A stretch of 25,139 nt of DNA from JAVZLH01 sp049700435 (lineage in GTDB: Archaea > Thermoproteota > Bathyarchaeia > Bathyarchaeales > Bathycorpusculaceae): contig JBNAVK010000019.1 of assembly GCA_049700435.1 (NCBI GenBank), positions 1 to 25,139 of the forward strand. The letters run 5' to 3'. A model generated the notes under the pieces. That model was not told the DNA's origin and made no database searches. It saw nothing but the letters and a program-made list of their open reading frames with translations. Positions 7,417-15,212 of the stretch are shown piece by piece. The stretch's first letter is position 1. The number at the start of each line of letters is the position of its first letter. A program made the position numbers and the translations under genes.

Positions 7417-8810
7417 TTCAACAAATCCCCCATCTTCTCCACAGCCTCAAGAAGCAAGTTCTTCGGCTGACACGCAATTACCCTAAAGAAATTCTGGTAT
7501 TCCTCACCGAACGCTGTGCCCGGCGTGACGCAAACCCCCTTTTCTGTGAGAAGCCTCTTAACGAAAGTTTGCGTATCTATTCTTTCGTCACGCAGTTTCG
7601 GGAAAACGTAGAAGCCTCCATCCGGCTTGTGGTAGGAGACAGGCATCTTATCCAAAGCGTCGCAGAGAAAGCCTATTCTTTCCTCGACTGTTTTTGCGTA
7701 TCTTTTGGCTTCTTCCCTACAGTCTAATGCTTTTATTGCGGCGTACTGAACAAACTCTGGAACGCTCGTGAGGCATAGGTTCTGGATTTTCACCATCTTT
7801 TTTATGGTTTCCGTATCTGAAATAGTATAGCCCACTCTAAAACCTGTCATGCCGAACGTTTTGGAAAACGAGTCAACAAAGATACGCTTGCAATCTGGAA
7901 ACTCCAGTATGCTCTTAAACGGTTTAAATGTGAAGTTGGCGTAGACCTCATCACTCATAATGTATATGCCTTTCTCGTTGGCTACATCAACAATATGCCT
8001 TAAGACATCTCCGCTTAAAATCTTTCCAGTCGGGTTATTTGGACTGTTCAAAATTATCAACTTCGTCAACCTATTAATATGCTCAGCCAACGCATCCAAA
8101 TCAGGCTCCCAATCATTCTCCAGCCTAGACGGAACCACCACGGCCTTTGCTTGAACAGCTCTTATGCAATCTTTGTAGGCTGGCCATGCAGGCTCAAAAA
8201 CTATGGCTTCATCGCCTGGAGATAGTACGGATGCTATGCCGAGATAAACAGCGTATCGCCCGCCTGGGGTTACAATCACTTGTTCAGGCGAGATGTCTGC
8301 GTGACAAAGTTCGTTTTTAACTGAAGCGATTTTTTCTCTGAGTTGGGGGATTCCCGCGGTTTCAGTGTAGTGTGCATAGCCGCTTTTTAAAGCGTCCGTT
8401 ACGGCTTCTTTTACGCTTTCGGGCGGTCCAAAGTCTGGTTCTCCAACTTCCAGATGAATTAGGCGCTTACCCATCCTCTCAAGTTTTTTGGCTTCAGCAA
8501 ACACCTCGTACGGCGTAAAGAAACCCGTTTTTCCCTCTGCTTTTTTGATTATGTCTCTTTGGATGTTTTTTGATCCTTCAATTAGCAGATTCAGCAGCCT
8601 CAGGCCGAAATCTAAATCAACGCCGTAGGATTCGCATTTTTTGGAAATAATTTCTTTAAGCCTTCTCTCGGTGTCAACATCTTCAACTGGCAAGCCTTTT
8701 TTCATTTTTGATTCAGCCATCTTTTGGGCTAGAGCGAAACGTTTTCCAATTAACTGGAATATTTCAGTTGTAACTTCCTCGATTTCTTTACGTAAATTGT
8801 TTATATCCAT
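7413..8810 (-). CDS. chorismate mutase fused to class I aminotransferase
   Basis: This is a 465-residue two-domain protein. Residues 1 to about 90 form an all-helical AroQ-type chorismate mutase (IDxLRKEIE-like start, KRFALAQKMAESK, VEDVDTERRL), which makes prephenate. From about residue 100 there is a fold-type I PLP aminotransferase: VGEPDFGPPESV, GYAHYTETAGIPQLR, LNSPNNPTGKI, SDEVYANF and the PLP lysine in VDSFSKTFGMTGFRVGY. It likely transaminates an aromatic 2-oxoacid, prephenate or aspartate. It is the first gene of a two-gene operon with tyrA, divergent from the aspartokinase/shikimate operon and sharing its promoter region. Which keto acid is used is not readable here. Confidence 0.9.
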   Translation of the reverse strand: MDINNLRKEIEEVTTEIFQLIGKRFALAQKMAESKMKKGLPVEDVDTERRLKEIISKKCESYGVDLDFGLRLLNLLIEGSKNIQRDIIKKAEGKTGFFTPYEVFAEAKKLERMGKRLIHLEVGEPDFGPPESVKEAVTDALKSGYAHYTETAGIPQLREKIASVKNELCHADISPEQVIVTPGGRYAVYLGIASVLSPGDEAIVFEPAWPAYKDCIRAVQAKAVVVPSRLENDWEPDLDALAEHINRLTKLIILNSPNNPTGKILSGDVLRHIVDVANEKGIYIMSDEVYANFTFKPFKSILEFPDCKRIFVDSFSKTFGMTGFRVGYTISDTETIKKMVKIQNLCLTSVPEFVQYAAIKALDCREEAKRYAKTVEERIGFLCDALDKMPVSYHKPDGGFYVFPKLRDERIDTQTFVKRLLTEKGVCVTPGTAFGEEYQNFFRVIACQPKNLLLEAVEKMGDLLK

Positions 8811-8905
8811 CTTAATCCTAAAATCTAGACTGTATCATTCTATTATCTTTTTCCAAATGTGGCTATGTTAGTTTCAGAGGAGAAATAGAGTTGTAAACCA
8901 AAAAG

Positions 8906-8914
8906 TATAAATTT
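8906..8914 (+). promoter_or_regulatory. TATA region of the aspartokinase-shikimate operon (and divergent promoter)
   Basis: TATAAATTT, with a second A/T block TTTTAAAAA next to it (8912-8920), lies 30-40 bases before the leader ATG at 8945. The predicted start near 8933-8943 would give a very short or absent leader. On the minus strand the same bases read AAATTTATA and could serve the chorismate mutase/aminotransferase gene, with a start near 8880. Placement is by spacing only. Confidence 0.55.
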
Positions 8915-8943
8915 TAAAAAGTTGTTTTAATTACGGTCATTTC

Positions 8944-9017
8944 AATGAATAAACCAATAGCCACGACAACAACTACACAATTCGGATACTTTAGTGGCTA
9001 TTGGACATTTAGTTATT
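8944..9017 (+). promoter_or_regulatory. leader hairpin over the Thr/aromatic leader peptide
   Basis: CCAATAGCCAC (8954-8964) pairs perfectly with GTGGCTATTGG (8994-9004). The helix can extend outward with 8944-8953 against 9008-9017 (nine of ten pairs, one G-U, one mismatch) across a 3-base bulge. The loop 8965-8993 contains the Thr codons and the first aromatic codons. The right arm can also pair with 9024-9029 (six pairs, one G-U), which would break the following terminator stem. Confidence 0.65.
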
Positions 9018-9019
9018 AG
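8945..9019 (+). CDS. dual Thr/aromatic leader peptide of the aspartokinase-shikimate operon
   Basis: A 24-residue frame runs from ATG 8945 to TAG 9017. It reads MNKPIA, then five Thr codons in a row (8963-8977), Q, then FGYFSGYWTFSY. That makes six Thr and seven aromatic residues (three Phe, three Tyr, one Trp) out of 24. It lies right after a TATA region and 52 bases before the aspartokinase start, at the head of an operon for aspartokinase plus six shikimate-pathway enzymes. The composition matches the two product families of that operon. The Thr codons lie in the loop of an 11-bp perfect hairpin (8954-8964 with 8994-9004), and the stop codon abuts a terminator-like hairpin. I infer an attenuation leader sensing charged Thr, Phe, Tyr and Trp tRNAs. 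Confidence 0.82.
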   Translation: MNKPIATTTTTQFGYFSGYWTFSY

Positions 9020-9060
9020 GAGAAGCCGCGAACGCTTTCTGGTTCTTGGTTTCTCCTTTT
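9018..9060 (+). terminator. attenuator terminator ahead of aspartokinase
   Basis: AGGAGAAGCC (9018-9027) pairs with GGTTTCTCCT (9048-9057), ten pairs including one G-U, and the stem runs into TTTT (9057-9060). It begins in the leader stop codon and ends 11 bases before the aspartokinase GTG. A ribosome paused on the last aromatic codons (9008-9016) would physically cover the left arm. Confidence 0.6.
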
Positions 9061-9071
9061 GGGGGTTTTGT

Positions 9072-10355
9072 GTGGACAAGAATCAAAATGATGTCTTTGG
9101 CTGTCCTGTCGTCGTGAAGTTCGGTGGAAGTAGCCTTGCAGATGGAGAAAAGATAGCTGATGCTGTTAAAGCCATCAAAAAAGAAGTAAGCAAGGGAGCA
9201 AAAATTGCTGTTGTTGTATCAGCTTTAGGAAAAACCACAGATGTTCTGCTTGACATCGTCAGCGAAGTCGTAAACTGCAACGGCTCCGCGTTAAGCAGCG
9301 ATGTTGATGACATTTTGGCTATGGGAGAGAGAACAAGCGCGAGAATACTTTCAGCAGCCCTAAAAGCAAACGGTGTAAACTGTCGCTACTTCGACCCGGC
9401 AGACCAAGACTGGCCCATAATTACTAATGATAAGGCTACGAATGCTGACCCTATCCTTTCAGAATGCGAAGACCGCATAACAACCCATGTTGCTCCTTTG
9501 CTTGAAAAGGGAATTGTCGTAGTCATCCCTGGTTTTATCGGCAAAACTTTAGGTGACAAAATTACTACCATGGGGAGGGGGGGAAGCGACACAACAGCAC
9601 TAGTAATGGCTCACGCTCTCAAAGCAAGGCAAGTTATCCTTGTAACAGATGTGGATGGCATAATGACCGCAGACCCTAAGCTTGTCAAGTCCGCGAGAAA
9701 AATACCAGAGATAGATGTAAACTCGTTAATCGGATTGGCAAGTTCAGGCAAGAAGTTCCTCCAACGGAAAGCCTTGAGATACAAAGACGAGAACATAGAC
9801 ATTAAGATTGTAAACCACAATCACTGCGATTTAAGCGCGGAAGGCACTGTTGTTAAGGGGTCTTTCACGAGCAACATCGTCAACATAGAGTTCCCAGAGC
9901 CTATAGCCTCAATAACTGTTGTGGGCAAAGCCTTATCCCAGTCGCCTGAACTTTTACATCAAATAATTCAGAAAATAAAAAAGGCCAACGTTTCCCTTTT
10001 GGGAATGTCAGCCAACTACGATTCACTCATCCTCTACATACAGGAAAACATGCTTGACAAAATACTTGAGCCGCTCCATTCAGTTGTACTTGAAAATCCA
10101 GAAGCCTTAGCCATCGCTGTTAGAAAAAACTTGGCTCTGCTAAAGATCAAAACAGCAGAACTGGAGGAAACACCGGGAATAGTAAGCAGATCCGCCCAAG
10201 CTCTTAACTCTAAAAACATTAACATTTACGGAATTTTCACAATAGCCTCTGGAATTCACATTTTTGTTGATGCAGCTTCAGCTAAAGAAGCCCTAGCTTT
10301 AGTCAGAAAGAGCCTCGAAATAAACCGCTTAGAAAAAGGCATGCAAGGAGGATAA
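9072..10355 (+). CDS. lysC: aspartokinase
   Basis: Aspartokinase phosphorylates aspartate, the first step toward aspartate semialdehyde and hence Thr, Met, Lys and, in the archaeal route, dehydroquinate. The amino acid kinase domain shows VVKFGGSSLADG at the N-terminus, GERTSARILSAAL, TTMGRGGSDTTALVMAHAL and TDVDGIMTADP. Two ACT-like segments follow from about residue 280 (IASITVVGKAL... and TPGIVSRSAQALNSKNINIYGI), suggesting end-product feedback. I choose GTG 9072, preceded by GGGGG at 9061-9065, giving 427 residues. The longer frame from 8994 would run through the attenuator. It heads a seven-gene operon with shikimate genes rather than other aspartate-pathway genes. Confidence 0.92.
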   Translation: MDKNQNDVFGCPVVVKFGGSSLADGEKIADAVKAIKKEVSKGAKIAVVVSALGKTTDVLLDIVSEVVNCNGSALSSDVDDILAMGERTSARILSAALKANGVNCRYFDPADQDWPIITNDKATNADPILSECEDRITTHVAPLLEKGIVVVIPGFIGKTLGDKITTMGRGGSDTTALVMAHALKARQVILVTDVDGIMTADPKLVKSARKIPEIDVNSLIGLASSGKKFLQRKALRYKDENIDIKIVNHNHCDLSAEGTVVKGSFTSNIVNIEFPEPIASITVVGKALSQSPELLHQIIQKIKKANVSLLGMSANYDSLILYIQENMLDKILEPLHSVVLENPEALAIAVRKNLALLKIKTAELEETPGIVSRSAQALNSKNINIYGIFTIASGIHIFVDAASAKEALALVRKSLEINRLEKGMQGG

Positions 10356-10403
10356 AAAGGATGTTTAGAATGACTATGAGTTCTTAATTCTTGGTGAAAA
10401 GTC

Positions 10404-11492
10404 ATGAGGGAATTTTGGATAAAAATAGACTGTGGCCTTCCAGAAGAGTTAAAGGAGCAAATAATAAAAGGCACCAGCGATTTTTGCACGGCTTACGTTG
10501 TTGAGGCAGCCGACGAGGCTTTAGCTAGAAGCCTAGGAGCAAAAACACTGGTTTCCCCAAAGAATGGCGACATAATACTCTTTGAATCTCCTCGGAAAGC
10601 TTCTAACGCAAAAATGAACAAAAAAAGGTGCGTCCAAGCGAAAATACGTTCGGGAGAAGATGAAAGGAAAATTACGAAGCTGGCTGAGGCTGGAATAGAA
10701 TACATTTTAGCGAAGTGCGAAGACTGGAAAATAATTCCATTAGAAAACTTGATAGCCAGCACAAGAGGCAAAAGCAAACTTTTGGCGTCGATATCAAACG
10801 CTGATGAAGCCGCACTCGCGCTTGAAGTGCTTGAGGTAGGTGTAGACGGTGTTCTAGTGGAGTTGCCAGACGTTAACGAAATAAAGAAAGTTTATGAAAC
10901 TTGTAGAAGGATAGACGTTAAGTTTGCAGAGGAGGAAGGCATCGAAAAACTGCAGTTGTTTGAAGCAAAAGTTACTCAAATCAAGCCGTTGCGCTCCGGA
11001 GCACGAACATGCATAGACACATGCGATTTAATGAGGGAAGGCGAAGGAATGCTGGTGGGATGTCAATCTTCTGGTCTTTTCCTAATCCAAGCCGAAACTG
11101 CGGAAAACCCCTTTGTTGCTCCCAGACCCTTCAGAGTGAATGCTGGTTCAACGGCGCAGTATTTGCTTGCCAGCGGAGGCAACACAAAATACCTTTCAGA
11201 AGTTAGGGCTGGCGACGAGGTTCTAATAGTTGATAGAGAAGGTAGAAGCAGAGTTACAAATATTTGCAGAACGAAGATTGAGTGGAGACCGCTATTGCTG
11301 ATTGAGGCGGAACATGAAGGCAGAACTTTCAAGACAATATTGCAGAATGCCGAAACGATAAAGCTTGTGACGAAGGAAGGGTCAAAGTCGGTTAAAGACT
11401 TGTCTAAAGGTGACATAGTTCTGATTCGCATACAAGAGGGCGGAAGACACTTCGGTAAACTTGTCAAAGAAGAAAGAGTGATAGAGCAGTGA
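10404..11492 (+). CDS. aroB': 3-dehydroquinate synthase II
   Basis: This 362-residue archaeal-type enzyme is unrelated to bacterial AroB. It oxidatively deaminates and cyclises 2-amino-3,7-dideoxy-D-threo-hept-6-ulosonate to 3-dehydroquinate. The family signature is clear: DLMREGEGMLVGCQSSGLFLIQAET, followed by ENPFVAPRPFRVNAG. The C-terminal third is beta-rich (GDEVLIVDREGRSR, LSKGDIVLIRIQEGGRHFGK). The ATG has GGTGA seven bases upstream. The stop overlaps the next gene (GTGA). The upstream partner enzyme, the aldolase that uses aspartate semialdehyde, is not in the window, but the aspartokinase just before it fits this route. Confidence 0.92.
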   Translation: MREFWIKIDCGLPEELKEQIIKGTSDFCTAYVVEAADEALARSLGAKTLVSPKNGDIILFESPRKASNAKMNKKRCVQAKIRSGEDERKITKLAEAGIEYILAKCEDWKIIPLENLIASTRGKSKLLASISNADEAALALEVLEVGVDGVLVELPDVNEIKKVYETCRRIDVKFAEEEGIEKLQLFEAKVTQIKPLRSGARTCIDTCDLMREGEGMLVGCQSSGLFLIQAETAENPFVAPRPFRVNAGSTAQYLLASGGNTKYLSEVRAGDEVLIVDREGRSRVTNICRTKIEWRPLLLIEAEHEGRTFKTILQNAETIKLVTKEGSKSVKDLSKGDIVLIRIQEGGRHFGKLVKEERVIEQ

Positions 11493-12178
11493 CCATTAAA
11501 ATCTGCGTTCCAATAGCCACAGGAAAACCATCAGAAATTCCAACACTTATAAAAAAGGCGGAAAACGCGGAAGCCAGCCTCGCAGAAATAAGATTGGATT
11601 ATCTGGAAGACTTTAATGGAGTAGAAAAGGTTGTTGAAGAAGCAAAAATTCCTTTGATAGCAACAAATAGACAATACGAGCAGGGCGGGAAGCGTAAACA
11701 AAGCGAAGGCGAGAGAGTGCAGAGGCTTCTGGAATTGGCAGACAAAGGGTTCTCCATGGTTGATGTTGAAATGACAACGCCAAACCTAAAGTCTGCGGTG
11801 AAAAACCTGAAAGAGAAAGGCGTAGAAACCATAATATCTTTTCATGATTTTAACAAAACCCCAAATCTGGCAGAATTACGCAAAATTGCCACTTCACAAA
11901 TCAAAGCTGGAGCAGACATATGCAAAATAGTTACGAAAGCAAATGATATCAGCGACAACCTCACATGCCTCTCTTTAGTTTCAGAAATGAGACAGAAAAT
12001 CCGTATAGTTTGTTTTACCATGGGCGAACACGGAATCCTATCAAGAATTCTCTCGCCGATTTTCGGCGCCCACTTCACATACGCCTCGCTTGAAAGTGGA
12101 ATGGAAACAGCTCCTGGACAGATAAGTATACAAAGGCTTAGAGAAATCTACAAATGTTTGGGTGTCGGGGAGCTTTGA
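11489..12178 (+). CDS. aroD: 3-dehydroquinate dehydratase, type I
   Basis: This 229-residue class I (Schiff-base) enzyme dehydrates 3-dehydroquinate to 3-dehydroshikimate. AEIRLDYLED is the N-terminal substrate-binding motif. The general-base histidine is in IISFHDFNKTP, the Schiff-base lysine in ICKIVTKAND, and the C-terminal substrate region reads FTYASLESGMETAPGQI. It starts at GTG 11489, overlapping the aroB' stop by four bases. Its own TGA overlaps a TTG that is the likely aroE start. Confidence 0.93.
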   Translation: MTIKICVPIATGKPSEIPTLIKKAENAEASLAEIRLDYLEDFNGVEKVVEEAKIPLIATNRQYEQGGKRKQSEGERVQRLLELADKGFSMVDVEMTTPNLKSAVKNLKEKGVETIISFHDFNKTPNLAELRKIATSQIKAGADICKIVTKANDISDNLTCLSLVSEMRQKIRIVCFTMGEHGILSRILSPIFGAHFTYASLESGMETAPGQISIQRLREIYKCLGVGEL

Positions 12179-13041
12179 AAATTTCTGGAAAAACCCAACT
12201 TTGCGCGTTGATAGGCGACCCAGTTGAGCATTCCCTAAGCCCATACATTCACAACGCTGCTTTTAAGCATCTAAAACTTGACTTTGTTTACGTGGCTTTC
12301 AAGGTTTCAAAAGAAAACGTTAAAGAGGCTTTGGAAGGTGCAAGAGCGCTGGGAATTAAAGGGTTAAACGTAACAATGCCGCTAAAAACCGCGGTAATCC
12401 AGCACCTCGACAAACTTGACTCAGACGCGGAGAAAATAGGCGCAGTCAACACTGTTTTAAACGACGACGGAACTTTAATTGGCTATAATACTGACGGGCT
12501 AGGCGCCCTTGAAGCCTTAAAGGCGAACGGACAAAACCCAGCGGGAAAGAACATTCTCGTTTTAGGGGCGGGTGGAGCCGCAAGAGCAATTGCGTTCGCG
12601 CTATGCAAAGACGCAAAAAACATGACTGTTCTTAATAGGACGCTGGAAAAGGCGAGAATCCTAGCAGAGGAACTGAGCAGAATTTTCGATAAAAAGGTGA
12701 AGTTCGGCGGGTTAAACGAGGAAACCTTAAGAAATGAAATGGAAGAGGCGGATATACTTGCGAACGCAACAGCAGTTGGAATGGCGCCAAAAACAAACGA
12801 AACCCCAGTTAACATGAAACTTTTACATCCAAACCTAACAGTCTTTGATTTAGTCTACAACCCGCCTGAAACCCGACTCCTAAAAGAAGCCAAAGCCGTC
12901 GGAGCAAAAACCATAGATGGAATCTGCATGCTTGTTCACCAGGGAGCCTTATCCTTCCAAATATGGATCGGCAGAAAAGCCCCAATTGACGTGATGACAC
13001 GCGCCTGCAAAAGAGGTTTGAAAACGTTAAGAGGCGAATAG
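12175..13041 (+). CDS. aroE: shikimate dehydrogenase
   Basis: This enzyme reduces 3-dehydroshikimate to shikimate with NADPH. Motifs are IGDPVEHSLSPYIHNAAF (shikimate site), NVTMPLKTAV (catalytic lysine), GAVNTVLNDDGTLIGYNTDGLGAL, the nucleotide-binding VLGAGGAARAIAFAL, and a late MLVHQGALSFQIW block. I favour TTG 12175, which overlaps the aroD TGA as TTGA, has GGGGAG upstream and gives the usual family N-terminus (288 residues). An in-frame ATG at 12154 would add seven residues inside aroD. It ends one base before aroK. Confidence 0.93.
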   Translation: MKISGKTQLCALIGDPVEHSLSPYIHNAAFKHLKLDFVYVAFKVSKENVKEALEGARALGIKGLNVTMPLKTAVIQHLDKLDSDAEKIGAVNTVLNDDGTLIGYNTDGLGALEALKANGQNPAGKNILVLGAGGAARAIAFALCKDAKNMTVLNRTLEKARILAEELSRIFDKKVKFGGLNEETLRNEMEEADILANATAVGMAPKTNETPVNMKLLHPNLTVFDLVYNPPETRLLKEAKAVGAKTIDGICMLVHQGALSFQIWIGRKAPIDVMTRACKRGLKTLRGE

Positions 13042-13042
13042 G

Positions 13043-13909
13043 ATGATTGGAAAAGCAATAGCCTACGGAGCAGTAACAATAGTTAACGCAATCGCCTGCG
13101 GTTTCGGAGCAGCTTTAGGCGTGAAACTATGGACTAAAGCCACAGTAAAATTAACCGACCGCCCAAACAAGATTGAGGGAAGAATAATTTCCGACCCAAG
13201 TGAAAATCCAAGCTTGATGGTGGAGACTGTAAAACAGGTTTTAAGCCATTTTAAATTGGAAAAAGTGTATGGCGCTTACGTGGAGACAGAATCAGACATA
13301 CCAGTTGCGAGGGGATTGAAAAGCAGCAGCGTAGCAGCAAACGCCATAGCATTAGCCACCTTCGCGGCGTTAAAAAAGGAAGTGGATGATTTAACAGTTG
13401 TAAAGTTGGGAGTGAAAGCCGCCATAAACGCCAAGGTCACAATAACAGGAGCTTTTGACGACGCATGCGCATCCTACTTTGGAAACATAGCCGTGACAGA
13501 CAACAAAGCCATGAAAATAATGAAGCTCTCTAACGTTAAAGGCGAATACGAGGTTTTGATTCACGTTCCAAAAGAGAAACGGTACACTGCGAGCGTCAAC
13601 GTTAAAGAAGCAAAGGCAATAGCAAGAGAAGTGAAGGCAATTCACAAACTAGCCCTTAATGGAGATTATTGGACTGCAATGACCCTTAACGGCTTGGCAT
13701 ATTCCGCAGTTTTTGGCTACAACCCAAAAATAGCCTTGGAGGCTCTTGTAAATGGGGCGGTGGCTGCTGGCTTGTCTGGAACTGGACCCGCAGTAGCCGC
13801 CATAGTTCCAAAAGAAAACGTTGACAAAGTTGCTGAAGCATGGCAGAAATACGGCGGAACAATAATTAAAACGGAGATTAACCGCGAAAAGGCACATGTT
13901 TTGAGGTGA
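13043..13909 (+). CDS. aroK: archaeal shikimate kinase (GHMP type)
   Basis: This 288-residue kinase phosphorylates shikimate at O-3 and belongs to the GHMP superfamily, not the P-loop AroK/AroL of bacteria; it is a non-orthologous replacement typical of archaea. The GHMP phosphate loop is in VARGLKSSSVAANAIALA. TGAFDDACASYFGN is the second conserved block, and AAGLSGTGPAVAAIVP the C-terminal glycine-rich motif. The start ATG is one base after the aroE stop. Its place between aroE and aroA matches the reaction order. Confidence 0.93.
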   Translation: MIGKAIAYGAVTIVNAIACGFGAALGVKLWTKATVKLTDRPNKIEGRIISDPSENPSLMVETVKQVLSHFKLEKVYGAYVETESDIPVARGLKSSSVAANAIALATFAALKKEVDDLTVVKLGVKAAINAKVTITGAFDDACASYFGNIAVTDNKAMKIMKLSNVKGEYEVLIHVPKEKRYTASVNVKEAKAIAREVKAIHKLALNGDYWTAMTLNGLAYSAVFGYNPKIALEALVNGAVAAGLSGTGPAVAAIVPKENVDKVAEAWQKYGGTIIKTEINREKAHVLR

Positions 13910-13913
13910 AAGT

Positions 13914-15212
13914 TTGGCAACGCTTACTGTCAAGAAAACTGAAAGGCTTGAAGGAACTGTAAGGGCTCCGCCTTCAAAGGCTTACACGCATAGGGCGGTT
14001 ATAGCGGCTTCGCTTTCCAAAGGAAAAACAGTGATAAAGTATCCTTTGAGGTGCAGCGACACAGAAGCTACAATTAAAGCGTGTTCAATGTTAGGCGCCA
14101 AAATAAAATGGAGAGAGAAAGGAAATGCGCTCATTGTTGAAGGGTTTTCAAAGCCCAAAGCTCCAGACAACATAATTGACTGCCGAGGCTCCGGCTCAAC
14201 GATAAGGTTTTTAGCCTCTGTTTGCGCTTTGGCTGAGGGCACATCTGTTTTAACTGGAAACGAAAGCCTGAGAAGGAGACCTATGCAACCTTTAATTGAC
14301 GCTTTAAACCAGCTTGGAGCACGATGTCTTAGCGCAAAAAACGATGGGAAACCGCCAATAATCGTTCTCGGCGGGAGTGTTAGGGGCGGCGAAGCTTCGC
14401 TTGTTGGGAATGTAAGTTCACAGTTTATTTCAAGTCTTCTTTTTGCTGCTCCAAAGGCTGAAAAGGAGACTAGGATAGGGGTTAATACGCCTCTTGAATC
14501 CAAATCTTATGTGGAAATGACGTTGAACACACTTAAATCGCACAACATAAAAGTTGAGTTTTCAGAGAACTTTGACCGCTTTAGCGTGCCATGCAATCAA
14601 GAGTATATGCCTACAAGCCATGTTATAGAAGGCGATTACTCTTCAGCCGCCTTTCTTCTGGCAGCCGCAAGCATAACCAACTCTAAAGTTAGGGTATCGG
14701 GATTGAAAAGGCAGACTCTTCAAGGCGACAAAATCATAGTGGACATTCTTAGGGAGATAGGTGTAGCCGTAAGCTCTGATGAAGACAGCGTAGAAGTTTC
14801 TGGAAACGGCGAAAAGCTGAAGCCAATTAATGTTGATTTGAGGGATTCGCCTGATTTGGTTCCCGTATGCGCTACGCTGGCTTGTTTCGCGAAAGGCGAA
14901 AGCGTCATTGGGGGGGTTGGAAGGTTGCGGTTTAAAGAGTCTGATAGGCTTGTGGCGTTGGCTTCTGAACTGGGTAAGATGGGAGCAAAAATTACGGCAA
15001 GCGAAGACTCTATGGTAATTGAGGGTGGCGCAAAGCTTCGCGGCGCTCATTTGTTTTCTCACAGAGACCACAGGATAGCTATGGCGTGTGCTGTTGCGGC
15101 TTTGGGCGCTGAAGGCGAAACAGTTATCCACGGAATAGAATGTATTAAAAAGTCGTATCCAAACTTTGTCCAGGACTTAAAAAGTTTAGGGGGAAAATTG
15201 TTTGGCGGGTAA
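13914..15212 (+). CDS. aroA: 5-enolpyruvylshikimate-3-phosphate synthase
   Basis: This 432-residue EPSP synthase joins shikimate 3-phosphate and phosphoenolpyruvate. Conserved elements in order are PPSKAYTHRAVIAASLSKG (N-terminal lysine-serine), GSGSTIRFLASVCALAEG, RRRPMQPLIDAL, GNVSSQFISSLLFAAP, EGDYSSAAFLLAAA, DLRDSPDLVPVCATLA, RLRFKESDRL and SHRDHRIAMACAVAAL. The start is TTG 13914 with GGTGA shortly upstream in the aroK tail. Its end overlaps aroC by 11 bases. Confidence 0.95.
   Translation: MATLTVKKTERLEGTVRAPPSKAYTHRAVIAASLSKGKTVIKYPLRCSDTEATIKACSMLGAKIKWREKGNALIVEGFSKPKAPDNIIDCRGSGSTIRFLASVCALAEGTSVLTGNESLRRRPMQPLIDALNQLGARCLSAKNDGKPPIIVLGGSVRGGEASLVGNVSSQFISSLLFAAPKAEKETRIGVNTPLESKSYVEMTLNTLKSHNIKVEFSENFDRFSVPCNQEYMPTSHVIEGDYSSAAFLLAAASITNSKVRVSGLKRQTLQGDKIIVDILREIGVAVSSDEDSVEVSGNGEKLKPINVDLRDSPDLVPVCATLACFAKGESVIGGVGRLRFKESDRLVALASELGKMGAKITASEDSMVIEGGAKLRGAHLFSHRDHRIAMACAVAALGAEGETVIHGIECIKKSYPNFVQDLKSLGGKLFGG

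Noticed and set aside
8914..8940. A minus-strand mini frame (MTVIKTTF) upstream of the chorismate mutase fusion, considered as a third leader peptide.
   Set aside because: It is only eight residues, lies upstream of the minus-strand TATA, and has no associated hairpins.
8994..9071. The aspartokinase frame is open back to 8994 and would add 26 residues.
   Set aside because: It overlaps the leader peptide in another frame and runs through both hairpins; GTG 9072 with GGGGG upstream gives the normal family N-terminus.
10361..10387. A mini frame (MFRMTMSS) between aspartokinase and aroB'.
   Set aside because: No cognate codon enrichment and no hairpin; likely chance in a 48-base gap.
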